Source of the DNA: Bacteroidales bacterium
GTDB taxonomy: Bacteria; Bacteroidota; Bacteroidia; Bacteroidales; Tenuifilaceae
Direction: 5' to 3'
DNA: 64,000 nt
Assembly (NCBI GenBank): GCA_020636835.1
Contig: JACJXC010000005.1
Coordinates: 372,001-436,000, forward strand
Below are positions 17,832 through 25,496 of the stretch, in pieces (the first letter of the stretch is position 1; every line of letters begins with the position of its first letter). The notes under the pieces are model-generated. The model worked only from the letters and a program-made list of their open reading frames with translations, ran no database searches and had not been told where the DNA came from. The position numbers were made by a program, and so were the translations under genes.

Positions 17832-20800
17832 TTATTCTATTTCTATTTTATCAATTTCTTTCATTATTCTGTCTGTTTCCGAAAGAGCTACAATTATTTT
17901 CTGATAATGTAAAATATCCTCAAATTCCAGTTTACGGTCTTTACGGTCTTTGAGCCATTTTTGAGCTGGTTGATAACCACCGATATAGAAATTCCATGCT
18001 ATTTCAGGTACATTGTCAAAATACTGTGTTTCGTTGATGTAAACTTTACCGTTTTCAAATGACGGTTTTTGAACCACATTATCACCGTCAATTGGGTATT
18101 GGGTGATATAATTTTCTACTGTTGGACTTTCTAATAAATGTATTTGGCGAATTTCTCCGCCCAATTTTACTAATTGCCAAAGCGTTTCTTTGTCTTTTGG
18201 ATATGGAACACGTGGAAAATCAATTTTTAAAAACTCTTTATATTTCTCTCGGTATTTTGGCGAATGCAAAACAGCATAGATATAATCCAGAATATCAATT
18301 GGGGCAAAGGTGTTTTCTTTTTTTTCCTTTTCATTTATAAAAATCAAGCCTACTCTTGCAGAAATTTTCTTAACAATTTCTGCTTTTAAATTGGGAATTC
18401 TTTCGCTTGATTGTTCAATTATCTGTTGACTATCTGCTTCTTTGTATAGGTAAAGTGGAAATACATTTGCATTGTCGAGAGATGAAGAAATTCCCTTATC
18501 TGTTATACTATTTGTGATGAAATAGTTGTGATAATCTGCATTACGACCAAGTTTAACAGAACAGAAAGCAATATTTTTCTTATTAAAATTATTCATTATC
18601 TCTCCGCGCATCCTGAAAACTAGGTTCTCTTGAAAATATATGAACCTATTATCAAAAGGTCGATAGGAAATAGGCTTAACATATTTTTCAGAGTATTCAG
18701 GAACAATTGCTCTTTGTTCTGCAACTTTCCATTGATAATTTTCATTTAATTTATATTTTGACTGGAAATTATTATTTTCAAGCTCCTTATTGCAAAAATC
18801 CTTAATTCGCAACGCTAATTCATCTTTCTTGAAATCTATCACAAAAGAGTCCCTTGCAGATGTTATACCCATTGATTGTGAAACAAACAATTCAGATATT
18901 AAAAAGCCATTTTCATAATCACTTAAAGATTCCGTATCCTTTGGAACAAAGAAGAAGTTAGGTTTTTCAATGTCAATTTCATTAAATTCAGTTGAATTCA
19001 ATGAGTTCTCAATAAGAAATTCATATTTCATTTCTCGATTACCTAATAATTCATAATGAAATACTTTACCTAATTCCTTTGGTTTTTTCTGACCTGTTTT
19101 TATAAAAATATTTATTGAAACACCTTGCATAATGTCAAATACATTAACATCGGCAGTGCCATCAGGAGCTATTTCTTTTTTCTTGCTATTCCCATGTAAA
19201 TCTATTGTGTAAATTTTATCATAAGTTTTTAGCAAATGCCAACGCATCCCTCTAAATGTGGGATTATCTAAAAAGCCATGAGGATTAATGTATGCCAAAA
19301 CTCCGCTTCCGTTTTTCTCAATAAAATGTTGACCATAACGTAAAAATTTTACGTAATCATCATTAAGCCAATGTTTACGCTCATTAAAATGAACTCCGTC
19401 AACATATTTATAATCTTCTATCAGATTACTAATCCATTCACCATTATTTGAAGATATCCCACTATAAGGTGGATTGCCGATAATACACATTACTGGCGTA
19501 TCTTTTTTTATTCGGTTTGCCTCATTTGCTTCGGTACTTAACCAGTTAGCCCATAAAGTTCCTGTGTCGGGATGATATTCTTCAAGGCTATTTGTAAGAA
19601 AAACTTTGAACCGCTGGTCTTTCGTTGGTTTGTAGCCTGTTTCTTTTAGAAGCAAATCAAGTTTCAAATGTGCCATAGCGTAACTTGCCATAAGCAGCTC
19701 AAAACCATTTAGGCGTGGTAAAAGATTAGTTTCAACGTAATTGCTCCAAATGCCTTGCTGTCCTGCAAATTTTTTGTGAATGTGTTTAACTACTTCGGCA
19801 AGAAAAGTTCCTGTTCCAGTTGCAGGGTCAAGGATTTGTACTTTATGGACTTCTTGATTAACCTTTTTACCCTGCATATCAACTTTTATCGTTGTCTTTG
19901 ATGTATCAGCAAGCCCTTGAGGTAAATCAAATTCGGTTTTTAAAATATCGTCAACCGCACGTACAATAAAATCTACTACAGGCTGTGGAGTGTACCAAAC
20001 ACCACGGGCTTTACGCAATTTTGGGTCGTATTCGCTTAGGAATGTTTCGTAAAAATGGATTATCGGGTCTTCCATCTTTGTGGATTTTCCGTAATTTTTT
20101 AGAATTTCCTCTACGTTGGTCGCTAAGAAAATATCTGCAAGGCTGTCAACAATCCATTTTATACGGTCGTCAATGTCTGGCCCCGAAATATAACCGAATA
20201 GTTTTCTTAAAAACGGATTTGACTTTGGAATTAGCTCGGCGGCTTCCTGTCGGCTAAAATCGTTTAATGAAGTATCATGCAGTCGGGCGGCAAACATTCC
20301 GTATGCAATTGTTTGAGCGTAAACATCGGCAAATCCTTTTGGTGTTATGTCGTGTATCAGGATTTGTTTAAATGCAATCATTTGGTCTTTCAACGAGCTG
20401 TTTTCCTCGTTTTCTTCATCGCTGGTCAACGCCTTTTCAATAATTTCAGAAAGCAGGCGGGCTTTGCCCGCCATCATTTCCGCTAATTTCTTTGGACTTT
20501 TTATTGTTTGCCCTATGTGTGTACAAAAGTCTCTTATAAGGTTTTCAAAACTGGCGAAATTTTCTGTTAGTGGTTTGATTCCGTTGTCCGTAATTTCTCC
20601 AATTTCGATTTTTGTAATTAGTTCTCCATCGTGATATAAATGAAATCGCAAATAATCAGTGAAAATCAAATTACTCAACGAAGCTTTGTACCTTTCAAAT
20701 TGTTCTTTATGCCCGGTTTTCTTTTTTCCCTCCAAATCGGTATCGCCAATGTCCTTTGCTTCAATAAATCCGACTGGAATATTCTTTTTAGTCAAGATGT

Positions 20801-20963
20801 AGTCAGGTGCTCCGCAACTTTGTCTTTTCGGTTCGTTGGTTGCTCTGATTGTCGGTACAATACTTTCAATTAGTTGTTCTAATACTCCACGAAAAGTATG
20901 TTCTGTCGCATTTCCAGCTTTGAACTTTTGGTTTATATTGTCAATGTATTGGTCTAAATTCAT
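17832..20963 (-). CDS. Single-chain type IIG restriction-modification enzyme
   Basis: About 1043 residues. The N-terminus has a PD-(D/E)XK-type nuclease motif, PDYILTKKNIPVGFIEAK (Asp54, Glu68, Lys70). A helical connector follows, then VWYTP near 322, N6-adenine methyltransferase motif I ILDPATGTGTF (about 377-387) and motif IV IIGNPPY (about 494-500). The remaining 540 residues are the target-recognition and C-terminal domain, ending with the family-like DILDYIYAVLHSPKYREKY segment. It should both methylate adenine in its target and cut unmodified phage DNA. I chose the ATG at 20963 over a TTG six codons upstream. It is followed after 1 bp by the RAYT start. Confidence 0.9.
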   Translation of the reverse strand: MNLDQYIDNINQKFKAGNATEHTFRGVLEQLIESIVPTIRATNEPKRQSCGAPDYILTKKNIPVGFIEAKDIGDTDLEGKKKTGHKEQFERYKASLSNLIFTDYLRFHLYHDGELITKIEIGEITDNGIKPLTENFASFENLIRDFCTHIGQTIKSPKKLAEMMAGKARLLSEIIEKALTSDEENEENSSLKDQMIAFKQILIHDITPKGFADVYAQTIAYGMFAARLHDTSLNDFSRQEAAELIPKSNPFLRKLFGYISGPDIDDRIKWIVDSLADIFLATNVEEILKNYGKSTKMEDPIIHFYETFLSEYDPKLRKARGVWYTPQPVVDFIVRAVDDILKTEFDLPQGLADTSKTTIKVDMQGKKVNQEVHKVQILDPATGTGTFLAEVVKHIHKKFAGQQGIWSNYVETNLLPRLNGFELLMASYAMAHLKLDLLLKETGYKPTKDQRFKVFLTNSLEEYHPDTGTLWANWLSTEANEANRIKKDTPVMCIIGNPPYSGISSNNGEWISNLIEDYKYVDGVHFNERKHWLNDDYVKFLRYGQHFIEKNGSGVLAYINPHGFLDNPTFRGMRWHLLKTYDKIYTIDLHGNSKKKEIAPDGTADVNVFDIMQGVSINIFIKTGQKKPKELGKVFHYELLGNREMKYEFLIENSLNSTEFNEIDIEKPNFFFVPKDTESLSDYENGFLISELFVSQSMGITSARDSFVIDFKKDELALRIKDFCNKELENNNFQSKYKLNENYQWKVAEQRAIVPEYSEKYVKPISYRPFDNRFIYFQENLVFRMRGEIMNNFNKKNIAFCSVKLGRNADYHNYFITNSITDKGISSSLDNANVFPLYLYKEADSQQIIEQSSERIPNLKAEIVKKISARVGLIFINEKEKKENTFAPIDILDYIYAVLHSPKYREKYKEFLKIDFPRVPYPKDKETLWQLVKLGGEIRQIHLLESPTVENYITQYPIDGDNVVQKPSFENGKVYINETQYFDNVPEIAWNFYIGGYQPAQKWLKDRKDRKLEFEDILHYQKIIVALSETDRIMKEIDKIEIE

Positions 20964-21026
20964 TTTTTTAATCCGTTTCAAATAACTACAAATGTATCAA
21001 TTTCTGCGGTGCGTCGGCAAGAAAAC
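20964..21026. other. Short upstream region of the type IIG gene
   Basis: This A/T-rich leader lies between the type IIG start codon and the first AGCTCTTT hairpin repeat. It should hold the promoter, but I see no confident -7 box. Confidence 0.35.
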
Positions 21027-21080
21027 AGCTCTTTTGCAAGCTAAAGCTTTTGCTTGTGTGCCGGGGCTTGCGAATGTGCT
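21027..21080. repeat. Hairpin repeat C1 (54 nt)
   Basis: It starts AGCTCTTTTGCAAGC and ends GCTTGCGAATGTGCT. The inner parts pair as TTGCAAGC/GCTTGCGAA, with partial pairing of the ends. The same arrangement with different but compensating stem bases occurs at 22227-22280 (also 54 nt) and 24319-24370. Confidence 0.75.
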
Positions 21081-21210
21081 GTTTTATTCACAAGTAAATT
21101 AAATTTTTATTGTGTTCATGAGCTCTCTTCGTTCTGTTGTGGGGTGGCTGTTTCATTTTTCTTTTTTTCTCACTGCAAAATTAGCACTGTCGGTTCTTTT
21201 CTTAGGCTTG

Positions 21211-21345
21211 TTGGCAACGGTTGACAATAAGAAACGTAGGGCATTTCGAAGCATCTATCTATCAAGCTACAAAGCCGTTTATTAAATGTTATGTCGTTCA
21301 AATTTAGCACTATCTGCGCAATGTTTTTTACCGCATGTTACCACC
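21211..21345. repeat. 135-bp direct repeat A, attC-like cassette boundary
   Basis: It begins TTGGCAACGG and ends CCGCATGTTACCACC, and is clearly homologous along its length to repeat B at 22058-22193 (shared blocks include ATTAAATGTTAT, TCGTTCAAAT and GCGCAATGTTTT). Its two ends are imperfect inverted repeats of each other. The stop codon of the cassette gene lies 3 bp from its edge. Confidence 0.75.
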
Positions 21346-21348
21346 AGT

Positions 21349-22026
21349 TTATCTATTCATCTTTGACTTCATTGTCATTTGATATAAAATTAATTGCGGT
21401 ATTAAAAATATTAGATAAATCATATTAATCGACTTGAATCCAATTAGAATCCAAGCAATCACGAACACCAAAGTCCCAATCGCAATTATGCTGGTATTTA
21501 TCCAATAAGCAATCTTTAAATATCCCTTCTCATTCCACTCATCCCAACTATCCAGAAATCGAATCGAATGATTTTCCCTTTTAATTGTTTCAATGAGCTT
21601 TATGAATTGCATGGAATCATCTTTAAAAATCTTATTGTCTCGAAGAGTATTAAGTTTTATTTTATCTCTATCCGTGTGTATTTTTCTTATTATCTGATTC
21701 TGGTCAATTACAATTTTATCTATCCGACTAATTTCAATTTCCCTAAATTTCCGAAAATCAAGAAGAGGTTTTCGTATCCAATCAAAAGTCAGTTTGTTCT
21801 CAATGTGATTTACAGTCAAAGTCCCAACACAAAATCTAATTGCAAGAATTATCGCTACAATGTTAATCCCTAAAATCACCGCCGCTTTAATCAAAATCTT
21901 ATCGAAATGTGTATTAATCAGGAATGAAACCAGCAAAATCATCACACAGGCAGTAAAGGAAAAAACTGCTCTCAGTCCATTAACAGTTTTTAGTTTGTAG
22001 CTATTTTTTTTATTATTCATTGTCAT
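21349..22026 (-). CDS. Cassette-borne membrane protein of unknown function
   Basis: A 225-residue protein I do not recognise. It has two N-terminal membrane helices (about 20-40 and 45-65), a polar middle of about 100 residues starting TLTVNHIENKLTFDW that looks like a PH-type or cytosolic beta domain, and two C-terminal helices (about 172-192 and 197-215). The gene fills the space between two homologous 135-bp repeats almost exactly, like an integron cassette. A start at the second ATG (MNNKKNSY) is equally possible. Its location beside restriction and reverse transcriptase genes suggests accessory or defence-linked function, by context only. Confidence 0.75.
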   Translation of the reverse strand: MTMNNKKNSYKLKTVNGLRAVFSFTACVMILLVSFLINTHFDKILIKAAVILGINIVAIILAIRFCVGTLTVNHIENKLTFDWIRKPLLDFRKFREIEISRIDKIVIDQNQIIRKIHTDRDKIKLNTLRDNKIFKDDSMQFIKLIETIKRENHSIRFLDSWDEWNEKGYLKIAYWINTSIIAIGTLVFVIAWILIGFKSINMIYLIFLIPQLILYQMTMKSKMNR

Positions 22027-22057
22027 TTATACTTTTGCACGGCGTTTCTCCAAATTG

Positions 22058-22193
22058 ATGGTAACGGTTTGCGGTATGAAACGTTGCGCATTTCGGAGTA
22101 CAAACTTATCAGCCCGCTAAGCCGTTAATTAAATGTTATTTCGTTCAAATATAGCACAATCCGCGCAATGTTTTATGACCGCGTGTTAGCGTT
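22058..22193. repeat. 135-bp direct repeat B, attC-like cassette boundary
   Basis: It begins ATGGTAACGG and ends GCGTGTTAGCGTT. The left arm (GGTAACGGTTTGCGGTATG) and the reverse complement of the right arm (GCTAACACGCGGTCATAA) align well, so the single strand can fold into a long imperfect hairpin. It is homologous to repeat A. Confidence 0.75.
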
Positions 22194-22226
22194 TCGTGCT
22201 TTATTTATCTATCTGTCCGATAGGAA

Positions 22227-22280
22227 AGCTCTTTGGCTGGTTTTGGTTGCGTGTTGGACTGTGCGACCAGCCAATGTGCT
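22227..22280. repeat. Hairpin repeat C2 (54 nt)
   Basis: It starts AGCTCTTTGGCTGGT and ends ACCAGCCAATGTGCT. The stem TTGGCTGGT/ACCAGCCAA is perfect and differs from C1 by paired changes on both arms, while the outer AGCTCTTT and AATGTGCT are kept. It lies just past the reverse transcriptase stop codon. Confidence 0.78.
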
Positions 22281-22287
22281 TGACGGC

Positions 22288-23817
22288 TTAATACTTAATC
22301 GTTGTATTTTTCAATTGACCAGCTCTCTGTTCACTTGTTTTTCTAATCTCTTGCTCAATAATACTAAAATGAGCTGAAATTTGTCTCTTTATACTTGAAG
22401 AATCAAGCCCCTCTCTTATTTTTCCCTCTGAATTCTTGTAATATTTTTTTGAAGCATTGTATGCATATTGTAAAAAATTTCTTTTCCCCAGATGAGAATA
22501 ACGATGATAAATCTGTTGTTTATTAATAACGGAAGATTTGGAGTTTTTACTGTAAGCCATCATTACAGATTTTACAATTCTACCTTTCATTTTCCTAAAG
22601 TATCTGGAAAGGCTTCCTGGACGGATATAGGTCTTTTGTCCATTGAATTCAAAACCAAGATATTGAAGGTTTTTGTAATTAATTTCTTTGTTTTCAAGTG
22701 TATTATATAAGTTTGTCTCCTTATCGAATTTACGCTTAAAGCCTCTTATAATGCCTTTTTCGTTTGGTTTGAAATCAATGATTTCAGTTTTTTTATCTTG
22801 TATTATTAGGTTGTATTTATTCAGAATTTCTTTGATAATTATGTCTTTAATTTCATTTACCTTATCAGTCGGACATACAACAATTAAATCATCGCAATAT
22901 CTACGATATAAAAAACCGATTTTTAATCCCAATTCTTTGAGGTACTTATCGAAATCAATTAAGTAAATATTTGACAAGAGTGCACTCATTGCAGAACCTT
23001 GGGGAATGCCTTTAAAAGTTATAGAGCCATCCTTATTTTTCTTTGGCTTATTCGTTACAATTAAATTATCCTGTCTTAAAAGATTAAATTTATCCTTAAA
23101 CGAATTTCCTGCAATTTCGTCAGGAATCAAGTCAAGTAATGACTGCCAATAAACCTTTTGTTTTTTAAGTTTATTTAAATTGATTTCAAAATGTTTAAGT
23201 ACGCTGTTTTTATTGACATAGCTATACTTAGTAAGAGTTCTGTATATTTTGTATTGGTCATCTGGCAAATTGTCCTTGTCGATAACTTTACACCATTTTT
23301 CTTTTAGTATTTTATGGTCAATATTGTCAAAATAACCTTTAATATCTAGAGCTATAGCAGAACATAATTTCTGGCTTTTTATGTTGTCAAAAACCTCTTT
23401 TGCAAATTGAATATTGCACTTACCATCTAAATCTGAACGATATGCCAATACACAATCATCAAATCCATTTTTTCGAATATATTGTTGATAGATTTCATTT
23501 ATTGCAAAGGAATAAAAGCCATAAATATAATTGTCAAAATGTGAAGCAAATGAAATAGGTCTTATTTTAGTCTCAAGATTGTAATTCTTTTCGTTCTCTT
23601 GATATCTGTATCTTGGAGTTTTAATCAGAATTTTTATTAAGGGCAAGAAAGAATGTTCGGCTATTGATTTTCCTGTAATGTCTTTTACAAGAACATGCAA
23701 TTTGTCTTTGTCTTTCGGAAAATTAAAATAAGGGTCGAAATGTGGGTATGTCTTTATTTTAAAGTTGTCCTCAACTTTCTCAACATACCTAGTCCATAAT
23801 TCTTCTGTGTACAACAT
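22288..23817 (-). CDS. Defence-type reverse transcriptase (UG/Abi/DRT-like)
   Basis: A 509-residue RNA-directed DNA polymerase. Palm motifs are complete: ALDIKGYFDNIDH (158-168, first catalytic Asp), GIPQGSAMSALLSNIY (270-285) and YRRYCDDLIVV (304-314, YxDD box). KIRPISFASHFDN lies near residue 84. The C-terminus has a basic helical region (SLSRYFRKMKGR, YSHLGKRNFLQYAY). It lacks the En and maturase marks of group II introns, the VTG and NAxxH marks of retrons, and any DGR partner. It fits the unknown-group antiphage RTs, perhaps the DRT2-like branch, but the subtype is uncertain. A probably structured leader of about 240 nt precedes the ATG, and hairpin repeats C2 and C3 bracket the locus. 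Confidence 0.88.
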   Translation of the reverse strand: MLYTEELWTRYVEKVEDNFKIKTYPHFDPYFNFPKDKDKLHVLVKDITGKSIAEHSFLPLIKILIKTPRYRYQENEKNYNLETKIRPISFASHFDNYIYGFYSFAINEIYQQYIRKNGFDDCVLAYRSDLDGKCNIQFAKEVFDNIKSQKLCSAIALDIKGYFDNIDHKILKEKWCKVIDKDNLPDDQYKIYRTLTKYSYVNKNSVLKHFEINLNKLKKQKVYWQSLLDLIPDEIAGNSFKDKFNLLRQDNLIVTNKPKKNKDGSITFKGIPQGSAMSALLSNIYLIDFDKYLKELGLKIGFLYRRYCDDLIVVCPTDKVNEIKDIIIKEILNKYNLIIQDKKTEIIDFKPNEKGIIRGFKRKFDKETNLYNTLENKEINYKNLQYLGFEFNGQKTYIRPGSLSRYFRKMKGRIVKSVMMAYSKNSKSSVINKQQIYHRYSHLGKRNFLQYAYNASKKYYKNSEGKIREGLDSSSIKRQISAHFSIIEQEIRKTSEQRAGQLKNTTIKY

Positions 23818-24060
23818 ATTTTATTTTTCAATGGGAGCGTGAGCTTTGGACGTATCAAATTGACACCATGTAAAAACATGCCCTCCAATCCAATGAGGAT
23901 TTTCACCTCATAAGCTCTATCTCCATCCCTTGGCACGATTACGTTGATATTATCTCGGTACGGCACTTCAGGTCGCAACTCTGCGTTTCCGCTTCAACAA
24001 CCTAACCCAGAATCTCTTCTGCGGCATTAATAACCTCACTAACGCAAGGGTTAAGAGGGA
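23818..24060 (-). ncRNA. Putative structured leader RNA of the reverse transcriptase
   Basis: Between the predicted promoter and the RT ATG lies about 240 nt richer in G/C than its surroundings. Hairpins on the minus strand include ATGAGG/CCTCAT, CATGT-TTTT-ACATG, GCG-GAAA-CGC with a GNRA tetraloop, and AACCC/GGGTT enclosing about 40 nt. Several antiphage RT systems use an upstream noncoding RNA as template, and position and size fit. A frame of more than 60 codons without stops also runs through it in the RT direction. No experimental or covariance support is available here. Confidence 0.5.
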
Positions 24061-24067
24061 ATTTGAA

Positions 24068-24097
24068 CAGAAGTATGATTATGATACAGAATAACAA
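24068..24097 (-). promoter_or_regulatory. Putative promoter for the leader RNA and RT
   Basis: On the minus strand TTG (24095-24097) and TACTTCTG (24068-24075, one change from TAnnTTTG) are separated by 19 bp. The predicted transcript would start near 24060, just at the beginning of the hairpin-rich leader. Confidence 0.45.
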
Positions 24098-24245
24098 CTT
24101 TATCAACTTTATTATCCTTATAGGTTTTATACTAATAGGAATAATTCCAGAAGAATTGTCAGTCATTATAACATTCTTGGCATCTGTTTTGCAGATTTAT
24201 CAAGAAGTTCGTAACTTAAACCATACACCCTTTAATCTTTATTAA
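24075..24245 (+). CDS. Possible small membrane protein (56 aa)
   Basis: ATG at 24075 opens a short frame for a mostly hydrophobic peptide with one or two membrane segments (FINFIILIGFILIGIIP and LSVIITFLASVLQIY). It is divergent from the RT, inside the same repeat-bracketed unit, and its start overlaps the predicted RT promoter. Small membrane proteins occur as effectors in some defence loci, but nothing here proves translation. Confidence 0.25.
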   Translation: MIMIQNNNFINFIILIGFILIGIIPEELSVIITFLASVLQIYQEVRNLNHTPFNLY

Positions 24246-24318
24246 AGGCATCATTACCAAGTCAATATACGTGCCAAAAAAATCAATCTGTCAATCTGTC
24301 ATTGAGCGTGGAAAAAAT

Positions 24319-24370
24319 AGCTCTTTTGCAAGCAGAAGCATCAGCTTGTGTTGGAGATTGCAAATGTGCT
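24319..24370. repeat. Hairpin repeat C3 (52 nt)
   Basis: It starts AGCTCTTTTGCAAGC, the same as C1, and ends GATTGCAAATGTGCT, pairing as TTTGCAA/TTGCAAA. It is followed by GAACGCTAACTCCTTTATC, like the sequence after repeats A and B, where TTTATCTAT follows a GTTA-type end. Confidence 0.72.
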
Positions 24371-24547
24371 ATTTGTGCGTTGGGTCGGCATGAACGCTAA
24401 CTCCTTTATCTATATACTACAGTTACTTATATCAATCTAAGTTTTAAGAATGATAAACAACCAAAAAGAGTATTAATACATAACAGAGCGTCTTATAAAA
24501 GTATAAAAAAGTTATTTAACCACAAAAGAGAATTTACGGTTGTCGTG

Positions 24548-24703
24548 TTAAAATAAAGTTTGGTGCTTATTGATGAGATGCTTCACTGAGTTCATCAAGA
24601 CAAGAAGCTGTTGTTGCCTTACAATGGAGTAAATCAGCTCATCGCAAAGCTCGCCATTCTTAAAGCAGTCCTTTTTTAGCATGGCCTCAAGGGTGTTTTC
24701 TGA
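24548..24703 (-). pseudogene. C-terminal remnant of an unidentified gene
   Basis: Directly after the AbiEii stop codon, in another frame, the minus strand reads about 50 convincing codons (NTLEAMLKKD, then NGELCDELIYSIVRQQQ, then NKHQTLF and stop). The helical, charged pattern looks like a true protein end, but no start or upstream domain exists. The missing part was probably replaced when the AbiE pair or its neighbours inserted. I cannot name the family. Confidence 0.4.
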
Positions 24704-24704
24704 T

Positions 24705-25496
24705 TTAGATTTTTTCGATTAGCTCTGTTTTTAACCAATTAAATGCCTCTCTCTGATTGTATTTAATTTCAGGCCTTAGCAAAGCTTCCATATCGCCTGT
24801 AAACTCTGCGCTATTTTCTTTCTCTTCGATATTAAGCAGGAACTCTTTTTTGCTTGGAGGGCGTTTTCCTGTTGCAAATGAGGTATATTCTTTAAAACAA
24901 TTTACGATTTGCTCATAGTTCAAATCGATATTTTGCTGTGAATAATATAAATCAAATAAATCTCTTCCTTTGCTTCGTTGGTATAGCGCTCTGAGTTTTG
25001 TTCCTAAGAGTTCGTTTATATTGTATGTTCTTAATTCTGCATTGCCCGAGAACCATTCGTTTTCAATTTCAAAGGGAAAATTAACCCAACCAAGTACATT
25101 GAAATGTTCCTTGCAGTTTATTTCCAATTTCAATCGCATTCGTATTTCTTCATATTCAGAAGTAAAACGATACAAGGCTTTTGCTCCGTGTCCACGAACT
25201 TGCGTTGTTCTTGTCTCCTCGAAAAAAGTTACCACTTCAGCAAGTCTTTCCATTATTGGCTTAATGGGGCCCGGTTTGATTTGAACTAAATCAATGTCCT
25301 CAGAGTATCGTGCAGCTGGTTTAAGAAATAACTTATGTAAAGCCGTTCCTCCTCTAAATGCCAGGTTTTCTCGTAAAAATTCATCGGAGAATATTTCGAC
25401 TAATGTTCTTGAAATAACTAAGTCTTGTTCCACTTGGGAAAATTCTTTCCAAGGTGCATATTCCTGCCATTTAGCAATATATGGCCTTGGTACCAT
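24705..25496 (-). CDS. abiEii: AbiEii-type nucleotidyltransferase toxin
   Basis: A 263-residue type IV toxin of the DNA polymerase beta-like nucleotidyltransferase family. Key motifs are FRGGTALHKLFL (GG of the nucleotide site, about 47-58) and ARYSEDIDLVQI (paired Asp metal ligands, about 61-73). LLGTKLRALYQRSKGRDLFDLYY matches the family's conserved helix region. AbiEii modifies a cellular target such as tRNA and causes growth arrest on phage infection. Its start overlaps the 3' end of the antitoxin gene by 79 bp, the usual tight order antitoxin first. Confidence 0.92.
   Translation of the reverse strand: MVPRPYIAKWQEYAPWKEFSQVEQDLVISRTLVEIFSDEFLRENLAFRGGTALHKLFLKPAARYSEDIDLVQIKPGPIKPIMERLAEVVTFFEETRTTQVRGHGAKALYRFTSEYEEIRMRLKLEINCKEHFNVLGWVNFPFEIENEWFSGNAELRTYNINELLGTKLRALYQRSKGRDLFDLYYSQQNIDLNYEQIVNCFKEYTSFATGKRPPSKKEFLLNIEEKENSAEFTGDMEALLRPEIKYNQREAFNWLKTELIEKI

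Noticed and set aside
22288..23817. RT as part of a group II intron, retron or diversity-generating retroelement
   Set aside because: There is no domain V-like RNA or En/maturase end, no VTG or NAxxH retron marks, and no template/variable repeat pair or accessory DGR gene nearby.
23754..23978. Ordinary 74-residue protein upstream of the RT
   Set aside because: It has no ATG (it opens at TTG), overlaps the RT start in another frame and sits in a hairpin-rich leader. I report the frame only as a feature of the leader.
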